NCBI RefSeq assembly: GCF_003261575.2
Contig: NZ_CP036175.1
Coordinates: 4,278,001-4,342,000, forward strand
Reading direction: 5' to 3'
Source of the DNA: Klebsiella huaxiensis
GTDB lineage: Bacteria > Pseudomonadota > Gammaproteobacteria > Enterobacterales > Enterobacteriaceae
DNA: 64,000 nucleotides
Each line of letters starts with the position of its first letter. Positions within the stretch are counted from its first letter, which is position 1. Below are positions 42,329 to 50,635 of this stretch, in pieces. Position numbers and translations under genes: made by a program. A model generated the notes under the pieces. That model saw only the letters and a list, made by a program, of their open reading frames with translations. It did not search any database and had not been told where the DNA came from.

Positions 42329-43339
42329 TCAGGCGTAAAGCGCCTGGTTTTCAACGGATGCATTCAGCTCCCGCCAGCGATGGCAGCTCACCACGTGACG
42401 CGACCCTACCTGTTCTGTCGTTGGTTGGCTCTCAGCGCAGGCCGGTCGCGCGTGCGGGCAGCGCTCGGCAAAGGCACAGCCAGGCGGCAGGCGCGAGAGA
42501 TCGGGCGGCGAACCGGGGATGCAGTGCAGCGCGTCGCCCTTTTTCAGCCCCTCTTTCGGACGGCTGCCTAACAGCACCTGGGTATAAGGATGGCGAGGAC
42601 GATATAAAATGTCCTCAATCGACGCCTCTTCAACGATGCGCCCGGCGTACATCACCGCCACCCGGTCGGCAATCTCCACTGCCGCGCCGATATCGTGAGT
42701 CACGAAGATAATCGACAGATCGCGCTGCTTTTGCTGCTCGCGCAGCAGGATCAGGATCTGGATTTGCACCGTCGCATCCAGCGCGGTGGTCGGCTCATCC
42801 GCCAGCAGCAGCTGCGGATTGCAGGAGAGCGCAAGAGCAATCATTGCTCGCTGGCGCATCCCGCCGGACATCTCGTGCGGATAGGCGTCCAGCCGCCGCT
42901 CGGGGCTGGGGATGCGCACCTGGCGCAGCGCTTCCAACGCCCGCTCCAGCGCAGCCTGACGCGACAACCCTTCGTGGCGGCGCAGCCCCTCAACAATCTG
43001 CTGTCCCACGGTATAGACCGGGTCGAACGCCAGCAGCGGCTCCTGAAAAATCATCGCACAGCGCGCGCCGCGATAGCGCCGTAGCTGCGCGGCGCTCATA
43101 GACAGCACCTCTTCCTCTCCGACTTTCAGGGTACCGGAAAGCACACTGCTTTTCGGCGGATGCAGCCGCATCAGGGCGCGCAGAGTGACGCTTTTCCCGG
43201 AGCCGGATTCGCCGATCAACGCCATCACTTCGCCCTTTTGCACATCAAAGGAGACGCCGTTAACCGCGTTGACCGTCTGGCCGTCGCGGCGAAACTCCAC
43301 CCGCAGGTCGCGGATATGGACATAAGCTTCATGCGACAT
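42329..43339 (-). CDS. Oligopeptide-type ABC ATPase (DppD/OppD family)
   Basis: A 336-residue ATPase: Walker A GESGSGKSVTLRALM, MIFQEPLLAFDPVYTVG, signature MSGGMRQRAMIALAL, Walker B LLLADEPTTALDATVQ. Unlike the ATPases of the 25-29 kb operon it keeps the C-terminal oligopeptide/dipeptide motif with cysteines (GSPPDLSRLPPGCAFAERCP). It overlaps the DppF-like gene by 11 bases. Confidence 0.93.
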   Translation of the reverse strand: MSHEAYVHIRDLRVEFRRDGQTVNAVNGVSFDVQKGEVMALIGESGSGKSVTLRALMRLHPPKSSVLSGTLKVGEEEVLSMSAAQLRRYRGARCAMIFQEPLLAFDPVYTVGQQIVEGLRRHEGLSRQAALERALEALRQVRIPSPERRLDAYPHEMSGGMRQRAMIALALSCNPQLLLADEPTTALDATVQIQILILLREQQKQRDLSIIFVTHDIGAAVEIADRVAVMYAGRIVEEASIEDILYRPRHPYTQVLLGSRPKEGLKKGDALHCIPGSPPDLSRLPPGCAFAERCPHARPACAESQPTTEQVGSRHVVSCHRWRELNASVENQALYA

Positions 43340-44372
43340 GGCTCACCTCCTGGATGGCGATATTCTGGTGCCAGGGCGACGCGGGCTGCGCCATCAGGCA
43401 GGCGCTTTGATGTCCTTCACCGACGCTTTCAAGCTTTGGCTTCACCTGCGAGCACACCGCTCTGGCATGCGGACAGCGGGTATGAAACCGGCAGCCGGAA
43501 GGGGGTGAAATCGGGCTGGGCGGATCGCCGCTCAGCGGGGAGGTTAAGGTGCGATGTTGCGGATCCATCGACGGCATCGAGCTTAATAACGCGCGGGTAT
43601 AAGGGTGCGCCGAGGCGGTAAACAGCTGCTCCGCCGGGCCAATCTCCACCACCTCGCCGAGGTACATCACCAGAATGCGATCCGACAGCCAGCGCACCAC
43701 GTGCAGATCGTGACTGATAAACACATAGGTCAGCGCCAGCGTTCGCTTAAGCTCCTGCAACAATTGCAGCACCTGGGCTTCAACCGATTTATCCAGCGCC
43801 GAGACCGCTTCATCGAGAATGACCAGCCGGGGCTTCATCGCCAGCGCGCGGGCGATGTTGACGCGCTGGCGCTGGCCGCCGGAGAGCGCGTGCGGGTAGC
43901 GATGGGCAAAGCGCCCAGGCTCGAGGCCGACGTGCGCCAGCAGATAGCGTGCATATTCGCTGGCCTCTTTGGCGCTAACGCCGTGTACCCGCTGGCCGAA
44001 CGCGATGCTCTCTTCCATGGTCATGCGCGGATTCAGCGACGCGTAGCTATCCTGAAAGACCATCTGCACCTGACGGCGATACTCTTTCATCGGCAGGCGC
44101 GATGAACCAACCTCCAGGCCATCAAAAATCAGCTCGCCGCTATCCTGCTTAAGCAGTTGCATCAGCAGCCGGGCGGTGGTTGATTTACCGCAGCCCGACT
44201 CCCCTACTACGCCAAGGGTTTCGCCTTTGACCACCGTAAAGCTAACGTCATCCACCGCCTGCACCACTTCGCGCTTTTTGCCGCCACCGGCAGGAAAGTG
44301 TTTCAGCAGATTGTTGACCTTCAGCAGCGGCTGAGCCGGTCCGCCGAGGTCGATATTGATAAAGGGTTGCAT
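43329..44372 (-). CDS. Oligopeptide-type ABC ATPase (DppF/OppF family)
   Basis: A 347-residue ATPase with Walker A GESGCGKSTTARLLM, MVFQDSYASLNPRMT, signature LSGGQRQRVNIARALAM and Walker B LVILDEAVSALDKSV, where Ala replaces the common Pro-Thr after DE. The C-terminal cysteine motif (SGCRFHTRCPHARAVC) is present. It partners with the DppD-like subunit of the same operon. Confidence 0.93.
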   Translation of the reverse strand: MQPFINIDLGGPAQPLLKVNNLLKHFPAGGGKKREVVQAVDDVSFTVVKGETLGVVGESGCGKSTTARLLMQLLKQDSGELIFDGLEVGSSRLPMKEYRRQVQMVFQDSYASLNPRMTMEESIAFGQRVHGVSAKEASEYARYLLAHVGLEPGRFAHRYPHALSGGQRQRVNIARALAMKPRLVILDEAVSALDKSVEAQVLQLLQELKRTLALTYVFISHDLHVVRWLSDRILVMYLGEVVEIGPAEQLFTASAHPYTRALLSSMPSMDPQHRTLTSPLSGDPPSPISPPSGCRFHTRCPHARAVCSQVKPKLESVGEGHQSACLMAQPASPWHQNIAIQEVSHVA

Positions 44373-44375
44373 CGC

Positions 44376-45269
44376 TTACTCCTTAATCGCCATTGCCGCA
44401 CGCAGGCGGTCCGCGAGGATATTGAACGAAATGGAGGTGATAAAAATCATCAGGCCGGGCAAGGCCGCCACCCACGGCTGGGTATAGATTGCCGTGCGCA
44501 GGGTGTTGAGCATCAGCCCCCACTCCGGCTCAGGCGGGCGAACGCCAAGACCCAGAAAAGAGAGGCCGGAAGCGAGGATCATGCACACCGAAATCAACCC
44601 GGTAGAAAAGACGAAAATCGGCCCTAAAACGTTGCCCAGCACCTGCACGCGAATAATAGTGAGCGCGCTGGCCCCGGTGGCGCGGGCGGCGTCGATATAA
44701 TCCATATGCCGCACCTGGGCGGTGACGCTTTCGGCGATACGCGCCACCTGGGGGACAAATACCAGGGTCAGCGACAGCAGCGCGTTGCCAATACCCGCCC
44801 CCAGCGCACCGGAGAGCGCTATCGCCAGCAGAACCGAGGGAAACGCATAAAACACGTCGACGGTGCGCATAATAAGGGTGTTGGTTTTACCGCCCGCATA
44901 TCCGGCGATAATGCCGATCGCGCCGCCGATAAAAAAGGCGAACACCACCGGAACGATGCCCATAAACAGCGACAGGCGGGTGCCAAGAATCAGCCTTGAG
45001 AGCATATCGCGCCCCAGCTCATCGGAGCCCAGCACAAAGCCGTCGGAGCCAATCGGTTTAAGGCGTAGAAACATCGATGTCTGATAAGGGTCTTTGACTA
45101 TCAGCCACGGACCAAACAGCGCCAGCGCCAGCAGAATCAGAATGATCGCCCCAACAAAGACCCCGCCGGGGTCGCGCAGCAGTCGGCTAAACACGCCGCG
45201 CCAGTAGCCTTGTCTGGCGACCGTCGTTGCAGAAACGGGAATGCCTTTGGTTGTCACGGTATCCACCAT
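44376..45269 (-). CDS. Peptide-type ABC permease (DppC family)
   Basis: A 297-residue permease with the DppC hallmarks FVLGSDELGRDMLSRLILGTRLSLFMG and the EAA loop DYIDAARATGASALTIIRVQVLGN. It lies 3 bases upstream of the ATPase gene and immediately after the DppB-type permease, forming a conventional B-C-F-D cassette. Confidence 0.93.
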   Translation of the reverse strand: MVDTVTTKGIPVSATTVARQGYWRGVFSRLLRDPGGVFVGAIILILLALALFGPWLIVKDPYQTSMFLRLKPIGSDGFVLGSDELGRDMLSRLILGTRLSLFMGIVPVVFAFFIGGAIGIIAGYAGGKTNTLIMRTVDVFYAFPSVLLAIALSGALGAGIGNALLSLTLVFVPQVARIAESVTAQVRHMDYIDAARATGASALTIIRVQVLGNVLGPIFVFSTGLISVCMILASGLSFLGLGVRPPEPEWGLMLNTLRTAIYTQPWVAALPGLMIFITSISFNILADRLRAAMAIKE

Positions 45270-45271
45270 CG

Positions 45272-46225
45272 TCAGCTCCTCTTAATTCGCGGGTCGAGAG
45301 TGGTTTGCAGAATATCCACCAGCAGATTGAGCAGCACAAAGAACAGCGCCAGCACCCAGATGGTGCCCTGCAATAGCGGCAGGTCACGCTGGAAAATGGC
45401 GGTGTTTAGCAGCATCCCGGTACCGGGCCAGGAGAAGACGGTTTCCACCAGAATCGAGCCGCCCATCAGATAGCCAACCTGCAGGCCCATTACCGCCAGC
45501 GCGGTCGGGGCGGCGTTTTTCACCACGTGCAGAAAGATTCGCGACTCGTTAAGCCCCCGGGCGCGCAGGCCGACGATAAACTCCTGGCTAAGAATATCCG
45601 CCACTTGCGAACGGACGGTGCGGGCAATAATCCCGGTTGGGATCACCGACAGCGTAAAAGCAGGCAGCAGCATAAACTGCAGATGTTCCCAGTCCCACTG
45701 CCAGCCCACCTCGCCAATCGGCCCGCCGCCGGTGGCCGGCAGCAGCGCGAGTTTGACGCTAAAAATGATGACCAGCAGCATCCCCAGCCAGTAGTGCGGC
45801 ACGCTAACGCCAAACACCGACAGCACCGAAGCCAGGCGGTCGATAATGCTGTTACGAAAGTAACCGGCGACAAAACCAAACAGGCTACCCAGCACAAAGC
45901 CAATCACCGTCGCCAGCAGCGCCAGACGCAGAGAGTAAGTCACCGCCGTCATCACTTCGCCAATCACCGGGCGCCCGGTGGCGACCGACATACCCAAATC
46001 GCCGTGCAGCGCCCGCCATAGCCAGTGAACAAACTGCAGCGGCAGCGGTTTATCAAAACCGTAGGCCTGCATTAAGGTCTGACGCAGCGCTTCCGAGGCG
46101 TCCGGCGGCATCACCGACACCAGCGGGTCACCCGGTGCTATTTGCACCAGCATAAAACAGATTACCGCCACCCCAAGCATGGTGGGGACGGCCAGCAGGA
46201 TGCGATATAGCAGCGTATTGATCAT
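45272..46225 (-). CDS. Peptide-type ABC permease (DppB family)
   Basis: A 317-residue permease. The N-terminus MINTLLYRILLAVPTMLGVA, the region AYGFDKPLPLQFVHWLWRALHGDLGMS and the EAA loop EFIVGLRARGLNESRIFLHVVKNA identify the DppB family. It follows the binding-protein gene by 18 bases and precedes the DppC-type gene by two. Confidence 0.93.
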   Translation of the reverse strand: MINTLLYRILLAVPTMLGVAVICFMLVQIAPGDPLVSVMPPDASEALRQTLMQAYGFDKPLPLQFVHWLWRALHGDLGMSVATGRPVIGEVMTAVTYSLRLALLATVIGFVLGSLFGFVAGYFRNSIIDRLASVLSVFGVSVPHYWLGMLLVIIFSVKLALLPATGGGPIGEVGWQWDWEHLQFMLLPAFTLSVIPTGIIARTVRSQVADILSQEFIVGLRARGLNESRIFLHVVKNAAPTALAVMGLQVGYLMGGSILVETVFSWPGTGMLLNTAIFQRDLPLLQGTIWVLALFFVLLNLLVDILQTTLDPRIKRS

Positions 46226-46243
46226 CTCTTGCTCCCGTGACGA

Positions 46244-47908
46244 TTACTCTTTTTTGCTCACCAGACTGAGGTCGATAAACCAGCTTTGCGGCTGTACCAC
46301 CCCGGTGACGGCAGGTGATATCGCCCGTGGCCCGACATCGTGGGCAACGAACAGGAACGGCACCTGATCGACCAGCGCGGCGTGCAGCTCACCGGCGGCT
46401 TTATCCATTTCAGCCGGAGTAAAGGCGTGCTTCACCGCCGTGGCCAGCTTTTCGGTTTCCGGGGTCGAGAAGTAGCCCCAGTTCGTTGCGACCGGCGGGA
46501 AGGCTTTGGCGGTAGAGAAGCGGATCATGCCGAAATAGGGGTCGTTCACCGCGGCGCTGACGTTGATCGCGTCGATCCCCTTCGCGGACGGATCTTTCGC
46601 TCCGAGACGCCAGTTAGTAAACAGGGTGTTCCATTCGTTAACTTTGATATCGACGTTAAAGAAGCAGCTTTTCAGGCTCTGCTGGATGTACTCGTTCATC
46701 GGCAGCGGCTGCATCTGCCCGGAACCGGATGCCGAAGTGGCAACGGTCACGTGCAGCGGCTTACCGGCGCTATATCCGGCTTCAGTCATCAGCTTGCGGG
46801 CGGTGTCCGGGTCATACTTAATCTGGAAAGTAGGCTTACCGCGCCACGGGCTGTCGGCCTCATAGACGCCGGTCGCCTCGGTCATATAGCCGCCGAGATA
46901 GCTTTTCAGCTCGGCGCGGTTAAGGCACAGGTTGGCGGCTTTGCGCACGCGAATATCTTTCCACGGCGAGCCCTCTTCGAAGGAGAACTGCCACGGCCAC
47001 AGGTGCGGCTGGGTATTGGCGTAGATTTTAAAACCCTGGGCTTTGATTTGATCGACCGCGTCCGGGGCCGGGGCTTCAATCCAGTCCACCTGCTTTGAGA
47101 GCAGCGCCGCGGTGCGGGCGTTGGCTTCCGGCAGCGGGATCAGCACCACTTTATCCACCCGAGGAATGCGATCTTTGTTCCAGTAGTCGGGGTTTTTGTC
47201 GAGGATCAGCTGCTGGCGGGGAACCAGTTTTTCCATTTTAAACGGGCCGCTGCCCACCGCATGGGCGGCGAATTCAGTCCATGCCTGCTTACTACGCGCG
47301 GCGGTATCGCCGCTGCTTGTCGGTACCGCGTCATACAGCTTCTGCCACGCCGTCGGGGAAACGATAAACAGGTTGGTGATATTGTACGGCAGTAGCGCAT
47401 CCGGCTCGGAGGTGGTCAACACCACGGTGTGGTCGTCAATCTTCTGCGCACCGGTCAGGGTCGGCATGCGCGAAAGCGTGTTGCCAATCTGGCCCGGAGC
47501 GTACTGCGGAGCGGTTTTATTCAGCACTTTATCCACGTTCCAGACAATAGCATCGGCGTTGACCTCCGAGCCATCGTGAAACTTCACTCCCGGGCGCAGG
47601 GTGAAAATCCAGCGACTTTGATCTTGCGGGTCAACGTGCCACTCGGTCGCCAGCCCCGGAACCAAGCCGCTGGGCTTTTCCCCTTGCGACAGATCCCACT
47701 CAACAAGAGCGTCGTAGAGCGGGATGCCGGTGAAGCGGTTACCTTCAAAACCCTGATCGGGCTGACCGAGGGTTAAAGGGATGTCGGCGGCGGTCATCGC
47801 TATCCGCAACGTTGAGGCATGAGCCGGTAAAGCGGCAAACAGCGCCAATGCCCCGCTAACAGCAACGGCGAGATGGCATTTACGTGAGAGTAATTTTTTC
47901 TTCAGCAT
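46244..47908 (-). CDS. Periplasmic substrate-binding protein, peptide family (SBP_bac_5)
   Basis: A 554-residue family-5 binding protein, longer than the one at 23932. The signal ends ALPAHA. Family blocks include LATEWHVDPQDQSRWIFTLRPGVKFHDGSEVNADAIVWNVD and GSGPFKMEKLVPRQQLILDKNPDYWNKDRIPRVDKVV. I chose ATG 47908 over the GTG one codon upstream because AGGGA is better spaced. As first gene of an operon ending with amidase and carbamoylase, it probably binds an amide- or carbamoyl-containing compound. Confidence 0.9.
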   Translation of the reverse strand: MLKKKLLSRKCHLAVAVSGALALFAALPAHASTLRIAMTAADIPLTLGQPDQGFEGNRFTGIPLYDALVEWDLSQGEKPSGLVPGLATEWHVDPQDQSRWIFTLRPGVKFHDGSEVNADAIVWNVDKVLNKTAPQYAPGQIGNTLSRMPTLTGAQKIDDHTVVLTTSEPDALLPYNITNLFIVSPTAWQKLYDAVPTSSGDTAARSKQAWTEFAAHAVGSGPFKMEKLVPRQQLILDKNPDYWNKDRIPRVDKVVLIPLPEANARTAALLSKQVDWIEAPAPDAVDQIKAQGFKIYANTQPHLWPWQFSFEEGSPWKDIRVRKAANLCLNRAELKSYLGGYMTEATGVYEADSPWRGKPTFQIKYDPDTARKLMTEAGYSAGKPLHVTVATSASGSGQMQPLPMNEYIQQSLKSCFFNVDIKVNEWNTLFTNWRLGAKDPSAKGIDAINVSAAVNDPYFGMIRFSTAKAFPPVATNWGYFSTPETEKLATAVKHAFTPAEMDKAAGELHAALVDQVPFLFVAHDVGPRAISPAVTGVVQPQSWFIDLSLVSKKE

Positions 47909-48234
47909 CACATTGTCCCTGTTAAATAAAAGTCGCTATTTAACAGGCAAGATGCATACCAGTTCTGAATCTGCGGGAAATAAGTGTGAAATGGCTTATA
48001 AAATAAGAATGACTTATATTATCTTAATGATTTTAATTAAAAAAATAAAACAACCTTATCTTTTTGCACCATCGACGGGAATTGTGTTGCAGGATTGCAC
48101 CAGCCTTAATATTCCCGGGAGATAATAATCACGCCGCGTCATTTTTTATAAATTAAATTCATAATATACAGCAAATTATCAGCATCAACTGATTCCTTCT
48201 ATACTCCTGTTATAAAGATAAGGAGGGAATCGCT
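47909..48234. other. A+T-rich intergenic region between ABC operon and ybdK
   Basis: About 326 bases with divergent promoters expected at both ends. A 70-codon frame at 47913-48125 has no recognisable family, no good ribosome-binding site and is not supported as a gene. The ybdK-proximal part contains the promoter candidate at 48176-48205. Confidence 0.6.
48176..48205 (+). promoter_or_regulatory. Candidate ybdK promoter
   Basis: TTATCA at 48176 and TATACT at 48200 with 18-base spacing, 30 bases before the ybdK ATG, followed by an AAGGAGGG ribosome-binding site. The -10 is good and the -35 is weak. Confidence 0.4.
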
Positions 48235-49350
48235 ATGCCCTTACCCGATTTTCATCGCTCCGAGCCTTTTACCCTCGGCATCGAGCTGGAGCTTCAGGTG
48301 GTCAATCCGCCGGGCTACGACCTAAGCCAGGACTCTTCCGCGCTTATTGATGAAGTGCAAAACACGCTGAAAGCGGGCGAAGCCAAGCATGACATTACCG
48401 AAAGCATGCTGGAAATCGCGACCGGTATCTGCCGCGATATCCATCAGGCCACGGCGCAGCTGGGGGCCATTCAGCAGGCGGTGCTGCGCGCCGCTGCCCA
48501 CCATCATCTGCAAATATGCGGCGGCGGAACCCACCCGTTTCAAAGCTGGCAGCGCCAGCAGATCAGCGATAACCCGCGCTACCTGAAAACCGTCGAGCAC
48601 TTTGGCTATCTGGCGAAACAGGCGACAATCTTCGGCCAGCACGTACACGTGGGATGTCAAAATGGCGATGATGCGATTTACCTGCTGCACGGCCTGTCGC
48701 GCTTTGTGCCACATTTTATTGCGTTAAACGCCGCCTCTCCCTGGCTCGACGGTGCGGATAGCGGTTTTGCCTGTTCGCGGCTGAACCTTTTTGCGGCTTA
48801 CCCTGACAACGGCCCGATGCCGTGGGTGGATAACTGGCAGGCCTTTATCGGGCTATTTCGCCGTCTTAGCTATACCAGCATGATCGACAGTATGAAGGAT
48901 CTGCACTGGGATATTCGTCCAAGTCCGGGTTTTGGTACCGTCGAGGTGCGGGTGATGGATACGCCGCTGACGATAGCCCAGGCGGTGAATATCGCCGGGT
49001 TTATCCAGATTATCGCCTGCTGGCTGCTGACGGAGCGTCCGTTTAAACACCAGCCTGAGGATTATTTGCTCTACCCATTCAACCGCTATCAAGCCTGTCG
49101 TTATGGGCTGGATGGCATCAATACCGATGTTCACACGGGTAAACAGCAGTCGTTTCGCGAAGAGATTTTACAACTGGCGGATAAACTGACGCCCTTTGCC
49201 CATAAGCTTCAGGCTGACAGCGCACTGGATGCAGTCGTCCGCCAGGCGAAGCAGGATCGCAGTGAATCTCAGCGGATGCGCGAGTTTGTCGCCAACGGCG
49301 GATCGCTAATCGGTCTGGTACAGAAGCATTGCGAGATCTGGACGGCATAG
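48235..49350 (+). CDS. ybdK: YbdK, carboxylate-amine (glutamate-cysteine) ligase family 2
   Basis: A 371-residue protein of the GCS2/YbdK family (E. coli YbdK has 372). Signature parts are FTLGIELELQVVNPPGYDLS at the N-terminus, ESMLEIATGICRDI, HVHVGC and the C-terminal REFVANGGSLIGLVQ. E. coli YbdK shows weak gamma-glutamate-cysteine ligase activity, but its physiological substrate is uncertain. It is a backbone gene: in E. coli it lies between hokE and ybdJ. Here about 25 kb separates it from hokE and nearly 9 kb from ybdJ. Confidence 0.95.
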   Translation: MPLPDFHRSEPFTLGIELELQVVNPPGYDLSQDSSALIDEVQNTLKAGEAKHDITESMLEIATGICRDIHQATAQLGAIQQAVLRAAAHHHLQICGGGTHPFQSWQRQQISDNPRYLKTVEHFGYLAKQATIFGQHVHVGCQNGDDAIYLLHGLSRFVPHFIALNAASPWLDGADSGFACSRLNLFAAYPDNGPMPWVDNWQAFIGLFRRLSYTSMIDSMKDLHWDIRPSPGFGTVEVRVMDTPLTIAQAVNIAGFIQIIACWLLTERPFKHQPEDYLLYPFNRYQACRYGLDGINTDVHTGKQQSFREEILQLADKLTPFAHKLQADSALDAVVRQAKQDRSESQRMREFVANGGSLIGLVQKHCEIWTA

Positions 49351-49401
49351 CGGCGATAAAACGGTATACTGCACGCTTTCGTTTTTGTCTGGGATCCTGT
49401 C

Positions 49402-50121
49402 GTGCGCTGTTTATCTCTTCTGCCGTTGTTGCTGTTATCTCTACCTGCGTTCGCCAGCGGAAAATGCTCGCTGACCGATCCGTTGCTGACGCTACAAAGC
49501 TATACCGTTAATCCGCAGCGCGAGCGCATTGTGATGTACTGGCAGAAAGAGGATGGCAAAGCCTGGGGATCGCTGCGATCGCTGCTGGCGGATATCAACC
49601 AGAATGGGCAGGTGCAGATGGCGATGAACGGCGGCATTTATGATAAAGCGTATGCGCCGCTGGGGCTGTATATCGAAAAAGGCAGACAGTTGACCCCGCT
49701 TAACCGCGCCTCCGGCGGCGGCAATTTTTTTATTCGTCCCGGCGGAGTGTTTTACCTAAAAGGGCAAAACGCGGGCATTGTCAGCCTCGAGAAATTTAAG
49801 CCCTCGCCAGCCATCCAGTACGCCGTGCAGTCCGGGCCGATGCTGATTGAAAACGGCAAGATCAACTGGCGCCTGAAGCCCTCTGCCAGCTCGCGCAAGC
49901 TGCGTAACGGCGTGGGCATCACCCCTGAGGGCAAAGTGGTATTTATGCTTAGCGAGCACGAAACCAATTTCTATGATTTCGCCTGCTACGCGCAGACAAG
50001 GCTCAACGTACGCCAGATGCTGTATCTCGATGGCACTATTTCAAAGATGTATCAGAGAGGCGGCAGCGTGCCGTGGCAGTACCACCCGTTCGTCACCATG
50101 ATCGCAGTGGAGAGCAGGTAG
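49402..50121 (+). CDS. Exported phosphodiester glycosidase-like protein (DUF2233/NAGPA)
   Basis: A 239-residue protein with a Sec signal ending LPAFA and a GTG start at 49402. The family pattern includes MAMNGGIYDKAYAPLGLYIEKG, SGPMLIENGKIN, NGVGITPEGKVVFMLSE and LYLDGTISKMY. The domain occurs in the enzyme that removes N-acetylglucosamine from mannose-6-phosphate diesters; bacterial roles are mostly unknown, with envelope glycans as possible substrates. It directly follows ybdK by 51 bases and could share its transcript. Confidence 0.88.
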   Translation: MRCLSLLPLLLLSLPAFASGKCSLTDPLLTLQSYTVNPQRERIVMYWQKEDGKAWGSLRSLLADINQNGQVQMAMNGGIYDKAYAPLGLYIEKGRQLTPLNRASGGGNFFIRPGGVFYLKGQNAGIVSLEKFKPSPAIQYAVQSGPMLIENGKINWRLKPSASSRKLRNGVGITPEGKVVFMLSEHETNFYDFACYAQTRLNVRQMLYLDGTISKMYQRGGSVPWQYHPFVTMIAVESR

Positions 50122-50146
50122 TCGGCATAACATCGCCTGCGGTTTT

Positions 50147-50619
50147 GTAGCCCGGACAGGCGCGTCAAGCGCCGCCTCCGGGACGGTGTTATAGGGGTTC
50201 CGTTCACCACTATTTCGCAGAAAATGTCTCACCGCGGTACGTGAACGGGTAAAGGGGGAGAAAACCGTCCCCCCCTTTACAATCCCCGCGGTCCCGCAAA
50301 GAAATCGGTGCTGCGCACTACGCTCACCTCCCGGTCCTCAGCCTGCGGTCGGCTCAACTCGACACTACTCGTCCCATCCCTGGGACTCGCCCCTCCGGGG
50401 CCAGCGCAAGCGCTGTTCAAAATTGCTCCGGGCAATTTTGTCCATGTCTCGATTCGCCTCTGTCCGCCATCCCTGGCGGCCAGCCCTTGTCTTCGGACCT
50501 CCGGTTCGCCGATTTCAGCGGGCACCAGGGCATCGCTGCGAGTTTTTCTGTTCCAGGGGGATTCAGTTGCTGCATGAAAATCTCCCCGGAGGCGGCGCTG
50601 GTGCGCCTGTCCGGGCTAC
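50147..50619 (+). repeat. REP-bounded structured element, copy C (473 bp)
   Basis: Full-length copy in the orientation of B. REP-like terminal inverted repeats flank TAAAGGGGGAGA-type, CCGTTCAC/GTGAACGG and three central hairpins. An 89-codon frame (50308-50577) also exists in copy A, but the six base differences between A and C inside it all change amino acids, so it is probably not translated. It lies between convergent DUF2233 and RND genes. Confidence 0.93.
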
Positions 50620-50635
50620 CAGGCCCGAGGCGCAC

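Noticed and set aside
47913..48125. 70-codon frame upstream of ybdK
   Set aside because: No family resemblance, poor start context and A+T-rich promoter-like DNA.
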